From: Dicyema japonicum
Lineage: Eukaryota > Dicyemida > Rhombozoa > Dicyemidae
NCBI GenBank assembly: GCA_011109175.1
Contig: RDEW01000059.1
Location: 62,001-126,000, forward strand
DNA length: 64,000 bases
Direction: 5' to 3'
The stretch's first letter is position 1. Each line of letters begins with the position of its first letter. Under the pieces are notes generated by a model. It did no database searches, was not told the DNA's origin, and saw only the letters and a program-made list of their open reading frames with translations. Both the position numbers and the translations under genes were made by a program. Shown here piece after piece: positions 48,661 to 59,400 of the stretch.

Positions 48661-49437
48661 GTACATGTCTTTGTCTCCTCAATATGGATATTTTCGTTCC
48701 CATTCTTTTCATGTGTATAGACAAGGGAAACATCGTATATATTGGCACATTGGATAGATATTGTTATGGACATTTCCCTAAGTGATGATCTTAGACAAGG
48801 GATAGAAAAAGACAGAATATGAATTTTTCCAGCAGTCCGTTTTTGTCTATTTCTTGGAGGGTTTTTGTCCTAATTATATGTTTAAGGTAATGAAGTTAAT
48901 AGATCATAATCTGATTTGATGAGTTTCTCGTAAATGTTATCTTTTTGCTCAGTCTATAAAATGCCGAAAAATGATTTTTTCAACTTTTTTTTCCATTAAA
49001 TCTAACGTTCAATTTAATTAATTATTGAACGTTTGTTTGAAAGATAAGACTTGAGGCAATCCGCATTAAGAATTAACGATAAAGATAAACCGGTTATCTA
49101 TGTGGTTAATTGGTGGAGGTTTGTGTATTTAATGAGGTGTCCACTTTATTATAGATATAAGCCCCTGTCTTCCTTATTGTGAGCATAGGCTAGGTGACAG
49201 ACTCTGGATACATTGGAGATACAAAGTTCTCAACAAAGAAAGTGTCGGAAAAGACTTGTCCTACCCAAAATTAAATAAACTTACCATGCTCACATCCTTC
49301 TCGAATATTGGTAGTCGGGGAAAGTAGGGAGATTACATAATTAGAAGACTGTCACAATTATGTTTTTAAAATTAAGAAATATTTAAAATCATTAATATTG
49401 GGAATAATAACCATAAATTGCATCAAAACATTCATAT
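48661..49437. other. Intergenic stretch, nothing recognised
   Basis: AT-rich, no supported frame. It holds the 3' flank of the potassium-channel gene on the right. Confidence 0.4.
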
Positions 49438-50547
49438 TTACCCTTTCTCATTCTCCAAACGGTAAAAGTAATCAAAATTGGAGACAATGATAGGAACAGA
49501 AATAGAAAGTGTTATAATTCCACAAATGGCACAAAATGAACAGACAATTTTACCAATTATACTGGTGGGATAAATATCTCCATACCCCACTGTTGTTAGA
49601 GTTTGGACAGCCAACCAAAGTGTTCCAGGGATACTCTGAAATCGAGAGTCAGGAACATTCATTTCAGCAAGATACAACAAACTCGAAAAAATGAAGGAAA
49701 GAATGGTCAAAAAGAAGATCAACATTAATAATTCTTGGTATGACGCCCTCAGAGTTCTACCGAGAATCTTTAGATCCCTAGAATGCCTCGACAGCTTTAA
49801 AATTCTGAAGACCTTGACTAGTCTCAAAATACTAATACTCTCAATACTGTTCGGCCCCCATGATTTTGAATATCTAATTGCGAGAATTACAAAATATGGA
49901 TAAATTGACAAAAAGTCGATGATGTTTAAGCCATTTTTGACAAATTTGAGTTTATTTGGACATAAAATAAGTCGAAATACAAGCTCAAACGAAAACCAGG
50001 CCACACAGCCGGATTCGATGTAAAAAATCATAAGGGAATGTCTGAACTCAGAAATAGTCTCCATACAGAATGTAGCAATCGAAAGTAAAATAACTGAGCA
50101 TGAAAATAAAACAGAAATTTTGGCATAAAACGAGCTTTCCGGGAATTCACAAAGCAACCACAGTTTCTTTAAAACTAGATTTTTTGGCAATTCTGCTTCA
50201 ATGTCTGATTCCGTTGTGTATTCGGACGCCAATTCTGATATAATGAAAGGATCGAGACGAAAAAATGAGACCTCTTCAATGAAGACATCGATGTGAATTT
50301 CTACGGGTTTCATAAGGTGTCCACCACTCTGGTAATACTGCAAAATTGACTCAAAACATGTTCTACTTCTATCAAAGAAATACTCATTTAGATCCCTGTT
50401 ATAAAATTTGTTAATTTTGTCAGGATCCCCCAGAAGAGTGTTTGGGAATTTATTCAATGTGGCATAAAATGTTTCAAATTTCAGTCCACTGACATTGATG
50501 AGTATTTTACTCATATTTGGTGGACTTATAACCAATGGATTGGCCAT
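49438..50547 (-). CDS. Shaker-type (Kv1) voltage-gated potassium channel, single exon
   Basis: A 369-residue tetrameric K+ channel subunit of the plasma membrane. Residues 17-110 form the T1 assembly domain (ILINVSGLKFETF, FFDRSRTCFESILQYYQSGG). S1-S3 lie at about 141-225 and S4 at 236-258 (ILRLVKVFRILKLSRHSRD). S5 is at 268-294, the selectivity filter TTVGYGD at 318-324, and S6 at 330-357 ends ISVPIIVSNFDYFYRLE. T1 sequence and S4-S5 linker place it in the Shaker subfamily. Compared with Shaker, the first S4 arginine is Ser, the third is Lys, and the S6 hinge PVP reads SVP. It is short: the C-terminal tail stops ten residues after the gate, with no PDZ ligand. There is no intron and no frame break. 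Confidence 0.95.
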   Translation of the reverse strand: MANPLVISPPNMSKILINVSGLKFETFYATLNKFPNTLLGDPDKINKFYNRDLNEYFFDRSRTCFESILQYYQSGGHLMKPVEIHIDVFIEEVSFFRLDPFIISELASEYTTESDIEAELPKNLVLKKLWLLCEFPESSFYAKISVLFSCSVILLSIATFCMETISEFRHSLMIFYIESGCVAWFSFELVFRLILCPNKLKFVKNGLNIIDFLSIYPYFVILAIRYSKSWGPNSIESISILRLVKVFRILKLSRHSRDLKILGRTLRASYQELLMLIFFLTILSFIFSSLLYLAEMNVPDSRFQSIPGTLWLAVQTLTTVGYGDIYPTSIIGKIVCSFCAICGIITLSISVPIIVSNFDYFYRLENEKG

Positions 50548-52321
50548 TAAATACTTTAAATGTACAAAATAGACATTTTATAAATGTATTTTAAATTAAA
50601 TCTATAATCAATATTTTCAAACTATGACTTAAATCTATAATCAATATTTTCAAACTGTCAACTCGTCCATGGCTTTTTATATATCACCATGACGTGTTCT
50701 TTAAATTTATAATTAAGCTCTTCTAGAATCATCTATTTCTTTAAATTCTGTATGGCTAAGACACATAAAGATTGACAATTATTCTCAGTAATAAATAAAT
50801 CTTATGTCTGTAATAAATAAATCTTCCATATGCTTATCTAATTTTGTGTAATAAATCAGACCAAGGAAAAAATCATAATCAAATTACTATTGCAGATAAA
50901 AATCACCACCCTCCTCCTAGAGAAGTCAATCATCCCTTTCTCGCTATTTAAATGAGTTGGCTGTTAGTAATCCTTATTCCCTCTTTCCATATCCGACTAA
51001 TTTAAGAGTTAACTGTCACTCGTCCTCATCCCTCTCTCCACATCCTAATAGTTAAGAAGACTTATCCAATTTCCAGCCCTAGTTTAGAACATAAATCTTA
51101 ATCCGTGTCATTTTGGAATAAACTAATTTGCTTTTCCTCATATTTTTCTCTTTACTTCATTTATTCATTTCTATAAACTATAGAATGTATGTTAAATTAA
51201 TGAAACTCTGAGTCACAAGTAAAAGTAATTAATTTACAACACCAGTCTAGCTCAATCTCCTCTTCTAATCTCTATTGCCCATATAGATGTGTTCACGTCG
51301 ACGCACACTCCACATTCAGAGACTACCCTGGGTTGACATTCCGTAACATTTTTCTCTTCACCAAGCATCGATACTCCATGTTTCTCTTCAGTCTGAATGC
51401 TCTCCAGAGTCTTCCGTAGTACTAACGTTTGCATATGCTTACACCGTTTACGGTATCCAAATGGCCCTTGAAGAATCTTGAGATAATTCCACCTCAGGTG
51501 ATGACCACAGGGATTATTTTCACCTCTGGGCAATGGATAATCTCAAATTAGTTCGCCAATAGGTCATACCTATGGAATTTTATACCTGGTACGATTTGTT
51601 ACCTATTTCAACAAAAGTAATCTTATTGTTTATCTTATGAAAAAAAATATCGGTTCATTATTCGTTTCAAACGTATTAGCACTGATCATCGTGCCCACAT
51701 GAATCTCCACGAATACATTTGCGACAACAGATTGGAATAAATAGGACTTGAGTCAGAACATTATTTTATATAAAATAATTGATTTGATTTATTGATTATT
51801 GAAAATATAAAATAATTTCTTTTAGTCTACGTCAAGAAAACAGGATTCCGTGAGTTTTCCCGCTAATCATTGCTATTTTGAGCCGCAGTCTCAATCAAAG
51901 TTTTTTGCAGTATTGGCTTATCTTCGAAGCGATCCTTCGTTCGATATTGGATAGAAAATATTCCGTCACCTTTCCCATAAATCTACGTTATAATTAAACT
52001 TGGAAGCAATAATTATCGAATTGGAAAATAAGAATTCGCTAATACATAGGGAAAATATTATATCCCCCGAAAATAGTAGTTTTATTATATTTAAAGTTAA
52101 TTACTAATTAAAAATAATCTATTAAATTTAAATATAACATGTTATAGTAAATTTTGTTGTGGTTAGTTGTGGTGTGGTGTGTGTTTGGTTGTTTGTCTGA
52201 AAGTGACTGGTTTATATAATATACTAATATAATTATTTTATTTTTTTATTGAGTGAGTGTGGTTTGGTTTGAGTGAGGTTTGCTGAGTGAATTAATATTA
52301 TTACTATATTTTTAGTTAAGA
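50548..52321. other. Intergenic stretch between divergent genes
   Basis: Contains the 33-bp tandem at 50598-50656, a minus-strand open frame 51252-51533 that lacks an ATG (GYRKRCKHMQTLVLRKTLES, no known match), and a G/T-rich tract at 52150-52300 before exportin-1. The region presumably holds both promoters; no specific elements identified. Confidence 0.4.
50598..50656. repeat. Short tandem duplication, 33-bp period
   Basis: aaatctataatcaatatttt followed by caaact occurs at 50598-50623 and 50631-50656. It lies just upstream of the potassium-channel start codon. Confidence 0.85.
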
Positions 52322-55284
52322 ATGACGGACTTCTCAAATCTATCATTTGTTATTGACTCAGCTGGTCTCATAAACTTGAATGTACTTGACGATGTCGTCT
52401 GGTCAATGTACCACGAGAATGGAGAGAAGCAGATGCAAGCAGTGAAAATCCTCGAACTCATACGAACCCACCCAGAGGCTTGGAGGAACGCAGATACAAT
52501 TTTGAAGAGTCAATACAACGAGACCAAATACTTTGGTCTACAGCTGCTGGAGATTGTCATCAAGAGAAGTGGAGAACCCTCAGTGAACAGGAACGGATTG
52601 GACTTAAGGAATTTGTTATGAGAATTTGTGGATTGCAAGGAGTCGACAAGGTGGCCTTGCAAATGTTGAAGCGAGACTGGTCCATGATCAAGCAACTCGT
52701 TAATATGAGTCTACAAGACGAAGTGGTGTGCATAAACTGCATGAAGATCCTATCTCAACTAACTCCTGATGTCGTAAACTCTCAAAGAGGGGCTCCTCTC
52801 CTTGATTTGTGTCGATTCATATTGGAGAACGCAAAGTCGTCTACTCTACTTCTCAGTACACTCAACACACTAAAAAAACTCCTCTCATTCCTCGACCCCC
52901 CTATTGGACTGTTACATGGCATTGCTGAATGTGCCTCTACTCACCAATTGAGGAACTCTGTACTGGGGTGCCTGGCTGAGGGTTTATCCCACGTGCCTGA
53001 CTTCAGTGGGATATTCCCAATAGCCAGTAGAATACTAAAGTCTCTACAAGTTGATTTATCTCTGAGCAGTGAGTATCTTCAAAGTGTCATCCTTTCATAA
53101 CATCGTTTCTGACTACCTACTATGGAAATTTGAGGAATGCTGCTCCAGATTTGATTCAGATTGGGGTAGAGAAGTTACTTCAGATTTCAATGACGACAGA
53201 TAAGAGTCTGTTTGTGCAAATTGTGGAGTTTTGGCGGCAATATGTTTCCTTGTTATACTCGAATCCGAGTGATGTTAGACAAGAAGTACTTCACGAACTG
53301 AGATGTATGATGATATCTCGGATGGCAAAACCAGAGGAAGTCATTGTTGTGCAGTTAGAAGATGGGAGTGTCGTAAGGGAGACTATGAAGGACACTGAGG
53401 AGGCTAATTTGTACAAAATAATGAGAGAAGTGCTGATTTACCTCGCGCATTTGGACACAACGGATACACTGGCTATAATGGTGGAGAGACTGGAGTCTAT
53501 GGTTGACACTAATACTACATGTTGGGCCATTGGATCTATTAGTGGAGCTCTGATTGAGGAGGACGAGAACAAATTTATAGTAATTGTCATAAGGAATCTT
53601 CTTTCAATGTGTGAGAAGGCTCACTCAAAGGATGAGAAGGCGGCTGTGGCTGCCAATATTATGTATGTAGTGGCACAATATCAACGATTCCTTAGAAACC
53701 ACGTTAAATTTTTAAAGACTGTTGTATACAAACTGTTTGAGTTTATGCATGGTTGTGAGTTGTATTATTGTAGAGTTACACGATGGTGTCCAGGATATGG
53801 CTTGTGAGACCTTCTATAAGCTGGTGCAGAGATGTCGATCAAAGTTTTTGGAGCCTTTAATGTCTACCACGTGTTGTTTGGCTATTGAAATTATATCCAA
53901 TCTGGAGGTAATAGTATCTGATTTGTCCCTTCAACAGGTATTAATTCTATATAGTGTAGTTACTATGTGTTTATGAAGCATTGGCCTCTGCTGTAAAGGC
54001 ACATGATGGGGGACTCAATTTTATTGACACTTTGATGCAGCTCCCTAACCTTGAGTGGAATCATGTAAAAAACGATTACTCTAACCCACATCAGGTAATC
54101 AAAATTATAAGAATAAACACGTGTGTGTGCAAACAGGCTGGGAATATGTACAAGAGACAGGTTATGAATCGGTAAATTATGGTAGATGGACTTGATATTC
54201 GATGATCTGGTTGAAATATACAAGTTTCTCAGCACAACAGAGGACAGACTGGCTTATACTATCAGAACAGATATATTAAAACTGATATCTACCTATCTTG
54301 ACTCATGTGAAAGTCAAGGAGATGTAATAAATATTGTAATCTCTAGATGAGTGTTGGAGTAATCACGAATATTATTGGACTAGTACTCCCCATCATTGAC
54401 CCCCCAATGGTAATTTTGATGACTTCGTTTGTAAGCCATTTAAAGGTAGAGAATGTAGTTACACCAGGAATCTGCTAAGCCTTACATTTATGACATATTT
54501 GGACTGGTCTTTACTTCCACATTGAAGTTGATAAGTCAGGACTATGTGAATATGCCTGAGTTGAGGGTGGAGATGGTCAACTTCCTCAATTGTTGTCTGC
54601 GGGAATTGTCTGTCTGGAGTTGTCGAGTTTAATGATAATAATCTGGGAATGATAATTCAGACTATTTTGTGGTTCACTCAACATCCAATGCAGCAAGTGG
54701 CAATTACTGGACTGGACTGTCTTAGATTGTTGTTTGGGGGAAAATTTCGTATGATTAACCCTCCAAAGTTTGTTGAGTTTTTGAGAACTTACTTTATGTC
54801 GACAATCGACCATATTATTAAGCTGATTGTTGAACCAATACATACTTCTGGAGGAGTCAAACCATATGCTTTGCTGTTGGCCGATATGATGACAGTTATT
54901 GAGGAATTGAAGGACAGAATCAATCCCACGTGCGAAAATGTACCATACGTCTACATTACTCTTACGGAAATTCTCGAAAAGAGACACCCTAATTCAGCTT
55001 TGTAGTTTTGTGTGTCATTTGTAGAATCAAAGTTTTTGTTGAAGGGTTGTTCAGTTTTGATAGAGACGCTAAGAAGCTGAAAAAACACCTTAAGGACTTT
55101 ATTGTGCAGATTAGAGTTGTGCTGTTTGTTATTGTAGGATGAAGTGGGAGATGACACTATTGACTTGTATTCGGAAGAGAAGGCTGAGGAGATGAGTAAG
55201 GCACGACAGGAAAAGACATTAGCTAATTCTAAGGTTCCTGGTCTGCTTGATAATGATGACACCTTCGATAACACTTTGTGGTGA
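52322..55284 (+). CDS. XPO1: Exportin-1 (CRM1), multi-exon
   Basis: Karyopherin that exports leucine-rich NES cargo with RanGTP. The N-terminus (NLNVLDDVVWSMYHENGEKQ) matches the importin-beta-like start. The CRIME-like region follows, then ISRMAKPEEVIVVQLEDGSV, CWAIGSISGALIEEDENKF, ANIMYVVAQYQRFLR and LFEFMH. A 22-nt intron (53752-53773) leads to LHDGVQDMACETF, in the NES groove, with the cysteine that leptomycin B modifies in sensitive species. The C-terminus (GLFSFDRDAKKLKKHLKDF, then DLYSEEKAEEMSKARQEKTL) ends in TGA at 55282. Most introns are 22-23 nt; one near 54100 is about 42 nt. Frames need one extra A at 52567 and at 53081. Some junctions between 54170 and 54640 are unresolved. Slightly shorter than the 1,071-residue human protein. 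Confidence 0.93.
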
Positions 55285-55559
55285 TTATTTTTCTTTTTCA
55301 ATCAATTTAATAATTATTTCAAAATTATTTGTTTTTTAGATAATATTGATAACCTTTTCCGTTAAAAATAAATATTACCATTGTAATTTAGAAAATCACT
55401 TACTCGTGTACATTGTTAGTTGACCACTGATTTTACTTAGTATAACGGGTCTTATAATTTTCGCATGATCTTAGTTCAATTTCTTTTCAAACATCATTCT
55501 AAGAGAATGCTTGATGCCTTTTTCTTAGTCTTCTTAATAGGTCAGAAAATTCGTTCTTT
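55285..55559. other. Spacer downstream of exportin-1
   Basis: AT-rich, includes the 3' end of the gene. No other feature. Confidence 0.4.
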
Positions 55560-56200
55560 CTTCGTGGCTTTTCATTATGACTTTTGAGGCGTCTGGATTC
55601 CCGTCACCTCTGGAACCAGTGGGCTTGGATTGTGGATTTTTCCTTTTCGCGATCCGATTCTGGTTAGCAGCTCAATGACCTGATTCATGTGCTTACTGAC
55701 ATTTCACGAGACTGGTTCAAAAATGAACTGTCCACAAAGAAATTCGTATTTCTGCATCTCTAGGGTTTCTGCCTTCTCCGAATTAGAGCCTGGGTTACTC
55801 GCTGTCATAACAAGGTTGGAGGGAGAGAGGCTATCCAGGCAAGGTATCTACCGCTTTCATGGGAAGAGAGTCTTTGGTTGACTGGGCGAGTCCGAGTGGC
55901 TACAATTGGACAGGAAATCTGGCCGCTTCTAGTTCCCAAGCAATAACTCCGATGATTGAGATGTGTCTTGGACTCCTTCCAGCACTCCTCTGACAGAAAA
56001 GAGAGTGAAAACCTTTCGCGTCGACCATTTCAACGATCTACAGTTATGGACTGTTTTATCTATAGTCTTTGAGCATATAAATTTATCCCAGTCTCGTTGT
56101 TTATTAGGGTTCTTTGACAATTTCGTACTTAGACGCGTCCAAACTTCCCGACCCGTGGGTACATGTCACGGTTAAGCGTCTGATCCATTAATGTAGCGTA
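55560..56200 (+). mobile_element. Repeated 5' module of a non-LTR family, plus strand
   Basis: 55687-55881 encodes MNCPQRNSYFCISRVSAFSE and IYRFHGKRVFG, the same as 23812-24198 on the minus strand. Nucleotide similarity continues to about 56050 (ttccagcactcctctgacag, cgcgtcgaccattt). No polymerase follows; 56090-56200 adds related sequence of uncertain extent. Confidence 0.6.
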
Positions 56201-56822
56201 GAATTTGATGCATTGACCAAAGACAGGAAAGCCAGAAAGCGAGTAGTAAGTGTATTCCATTCTTCTATAGCGAAGCGGTAATTTACATTGGATCCATCCA
56301 GTTTTATCAAATAAAATATTAAGCTTTTTTAATCAAAAACAATATAACATAGTAATAAGTTAAATAGAACCGGGTCGAGAACTGATTCGTGATGAACTCT
56401 ATTTGTACGTTAGTGAGTTGGCAAGATCCAACTGATAGGATGGAAGAGAAATGAACAAAATATAGAGTAGGTATTAACCTCCTTGAATTTTTCAGATCTC
56501 GTCAGACGGGAGAGAATGTGAAGCCCTTTAACTATGACTATTCCTCCACAGGACGCCCTCAGGAATAGGATTTCAATCTACTCTAGGATATAAATCACGT
56601 CTCCCCAAATCATTTCCGGAAAACGAGAATAATTCTAAAAATATACACAACTGACTGTTAACAAATGCGATCCGAAGATTTGAATTAAACGAGTTTCTCG
56701 GTCGTCCTCCACCGGACATCTATATCAGTGAATCTTCTTTTCATCGTGTGATATTCGGGAAACCTGGAACGCCCCCGCTGCGGTTACCAACGCCTACCTG
56801 TACAAGACCGGGTTAAATTTAT
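56201..56822. other. Intergenic stretch, possibly transposon debris
   Basis: Mixed composition, no open frame supported. It ends at the boundary of the inverted-repeat arm. Confidence 0.35.
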
Positions 56823-57771
56823 TTAAAATTAATATTTTCCTTAAAATTTTAAAATTGTTGAACTGTAATAAATTCTAGAAAATTATATTTTTAGAATCAA
56901 TATTATAATCAAACGAAACGGGAAAATAAATTCCATTGATGTATAAGGAATATTCAATCCCCCGTTTGGTCTTAGAATTCACTCCTTTCAGGACGTAGAC
57001 TTGGTCGTTCAAATAAAACAGAGTGTCTGTTCCTTCATCAGTAAATTCAATCTAACAATAAACTATAGTCTACGTCGCAGTCAATTTCTTTTCCGTTCAC
57101 AAACAGATCACAAGAGTCACGATCTGAAATATTTTACAAAAGTACAAAAAGTAATGCATTCACTCCCAGAAATCTCCCAAATCATAAGCTTTTTAGACAT
57201 TAATGACATATATTCTTTATATGGCACATTATTCACTATCAGATTGTATTCCAGATTAATCATTTTGGAGGGAATTATGTCAATACAAACATTCATATCT
57301 TTGATCTGCCATATTCAAAGCTCATTACATTAAACTGGACTGTCCCGCACAATTTGTACTTCCATCCACTCTTATATATTGTCTGGTGTGATATTATTGT
57401 TACCTTTTCATTTATCTTTAAAGTCCTCTTCCCAGTAAAGTTGTCGTGAAAAAACTCAACCTTGCTTATTCCATACTTTGTGGGAATAAACCAAAATGCT
57501 ATTTGGCCATCTTGTAACTCCATGACAATATTTATTATAATATAATTTTTTACTTGATTTTTTACCTTCAATATTTACTTTATTATTAGGCATCACTCCA
57601 GCACTTTAGGCAATCATTTGTATTGCGTCAGTTTCAGAATTTCCCCCAAAAAAACTACAGGTTTTCTGAGTCAACAATTTTCTATAGGTCCTTCTCGGGT
57701 TACATTGACACTCTCTGTTGATGGCTGCTTGAAGTAAGATTTCACTGATAGGGTAGAAACGTACAACATGG
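56823..57771. repeat. Inverted duplication, right arm
   Basis: Reverse complement of 44163-45118 with very few differences. The flanks on both sides differ from those of the left arm, so the copied block is about 950 bp, just the FAIM gene and its borders. Confidence 0.9.
56875..57523 (-). CDS. FAIM: FAIM second copy, one base short in exon 3
   Basis: The same six-exon gene as 44419-45069, read in the opposite direction (ATG 57523, TAG at 56875). It differs by Glu-to-Gly in TEKRTL (TGKRTL), a lost T near 57210 that shifts exon 3 (YKEYI) and a lost A in intron 4, which becomes 22 nt. The T loss would truncate the protein unless it is a sequencing error, because it lies in a TT pair. Everything else, including splice sites and stop, is intact. 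Confidence 0.75.
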
Positions 57772-57844
57772 TCAACTAGTTATGAGATTATTTCCTTAAC
57801 TTACTAATAATTTTTGAAATTTAAAATAAAGTTTTTTAAACAAA

Positions 57845-58044
57845 TCACCAATCATTAACATATTTATGCGCCAATTTTTGTGCTGTGGTAATCCACCTCT
57901 CCATCCTAGCATTCTGATCCTCATACATCCATTCAGCGAATATATTAACTCTTGATGATTCAACATCCATTACTTCAATTGATATATTGTCTAATCTATA
58001 TTTTCCTTTTTACTTTTATGTTTGATGTTAGAACTAGTATCCAT
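57845..58044 (-). CDS. Small two-exon protein of 58 residues, unknown function
   Basis: ATG at 58044 opens MDTSSNIKHK; a 23-nt GT-AG intron splices inside an Asn codon to NISIEVM. The frame then runs through FAEWMYEDQNARMERWITTA to VNDW and TGA at 57845. The second half looks like one amphipathic helix. No family recognised. The gene lies head-on beside the second FAIM copy, about 320 bp upstream of its start. The intron has exactly the local size, which is the main support. Confidence 0.5.
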
Positions 58045-58189
58045 TAAAACAACAAAGAAGCAAATTTAAATATTTAAATATTATTAAAGGGTTTTAGGAT
58101 TATTATTATTCAACAAATTAGTAAATGCCAAAATATTTAATAACTCGGATTCTTCCCAGTCTCCAATGCCTCTAGAATACATGATACGC

Positions 58190-58350
58190 ATGAACCGTAA
58201 ATGTGCCCTCGTGACTACGAAGATTCAGTCATTCGGCCTATACGTGCTTGTATGGGGTCGAGGGAGGAGCATTGGGCCAACTTGAGGTATCGGCAAGAGG
58301 GTGCTGGGATCACGTGATTAGTTAGTTTGGTGTAACCGTGGTCATTGGGA
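58190..58350 (+). mobile_element. Jockey-like 3' end remnant
   Basis: ggggtcgagggaggagcatt, then gggatcacgtgattagttag and ggtgtaaccgtggtcattgg match 14268-14360. Only the last codons and tail are left. Confidence 0.65.
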
Positions 58351-58364
58351 TTATTATTGAGAGT

Positions 58365-59400
58365 TCATTAAGTTTAACATAAACGGCCTTGCACAAAAAA
58401 TTATTAAGCTTATTGTCTTTCTCACCACCCACAAAATCGATATTGCACTCTTACAAGAAACTAAATATCCAGAAATCAATTCTTACTTAATTCAAAGACT
58501 ATTAAATCATCCGACGTGACCGACCTAATTCATAAATGGGAGACAGGTGTACTCATCCTTCTATTCCATTCTGTGATACTTCTACTCTGATACATACTCT
58601 GATTGATGATGGCAATCACATCAAGCTTACTTTCATCCTTGTCAAAAAAAACTGCACAGCCTACACATTGGTAAATATTTACATCCCTCCACCCGGTCCA
58701 CATGTGAAACAATATTCCCCCAAACTGGCTGACCGAACTATCCAACCTTAATAGTGAAATTACAGATTTAATCAATAAGAGGAGATTGGAACGGTGGAAT
58801 AATTGCATCATCAAAATTTACTACCGGACAAACTTAAGGATTTCTGGGGGACCCTCCGTCCATGTAAATTTAAAAACGTTCAAACTCCTCAAGAAAAACC
58901 GATTTTAACCAGTACGACTTATATTGAAGACTTTATCAAAAACGCAAAAAACTCTCCTGTCAAAGAGCTCTATGGAATCTCTGCATTTAAAGCCTGCACT
59001 ATGGAAAATCTAAAATAATCCCAATTCTGAAGACCAAAAATATCTGTCAGATCCAGGATCTTAGGCCGAATTCAATTACACCTAAGCGGTATTCCAATCA
59101 ATTTTAAGACACTTCTCATATCATATGCAGATGACCTGAATATCGCCTCCACGAAGGATGTCCAGAACCACTTGAACTCTCTTTAAGAGTGACTTGGAGC
59201 AAATCATCTATCTCCTCCGTTGAAATCCACCGTCACTGTATTTAAACCCAATCGCCGCCAACTAAATTTTTTAATCAATTTTAACAATTCATGAACCTGT
59301 CTCGAATGCTTTTGTAACCATACCAAGTTGAGAGCAAACCACCTTTTTGAGTCTCCTGAATTAGTACAATGTTCATCTACAATGCCAAGACTGTCCGATC
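58365..59400 (+). mobile_element. Jockey-like element with endonuclease and polymerase pieces, internally deleted
   Basis: It starts directly after the tail of the previous copy. The endonuclease N-terminus reads FNINGLAQKIIKLIVFLTTH and IDIALLQETKYP (58370-58475). A later endonuclease piece is VNIYIPPPG (58670-58695). The polymerase motif C is ISYADDLNIAS (59120-59150), followed by STVTVFKPNRRQLNF. The distance between the pieces is too short for a full polymerase, so the palm has been partly deleted. Confidence 0.75.

Noticed and set aside
49691-49903. 70-codon plus-strand frame
   Set aside because: Antisense shadow of the potassium-channel exon.
57001-57333. 110-codon plus-strand frame
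   Set aside because: Antisense of the second FAIM copy; the mirror frames at 44493-44943 are shadows of the first copy.
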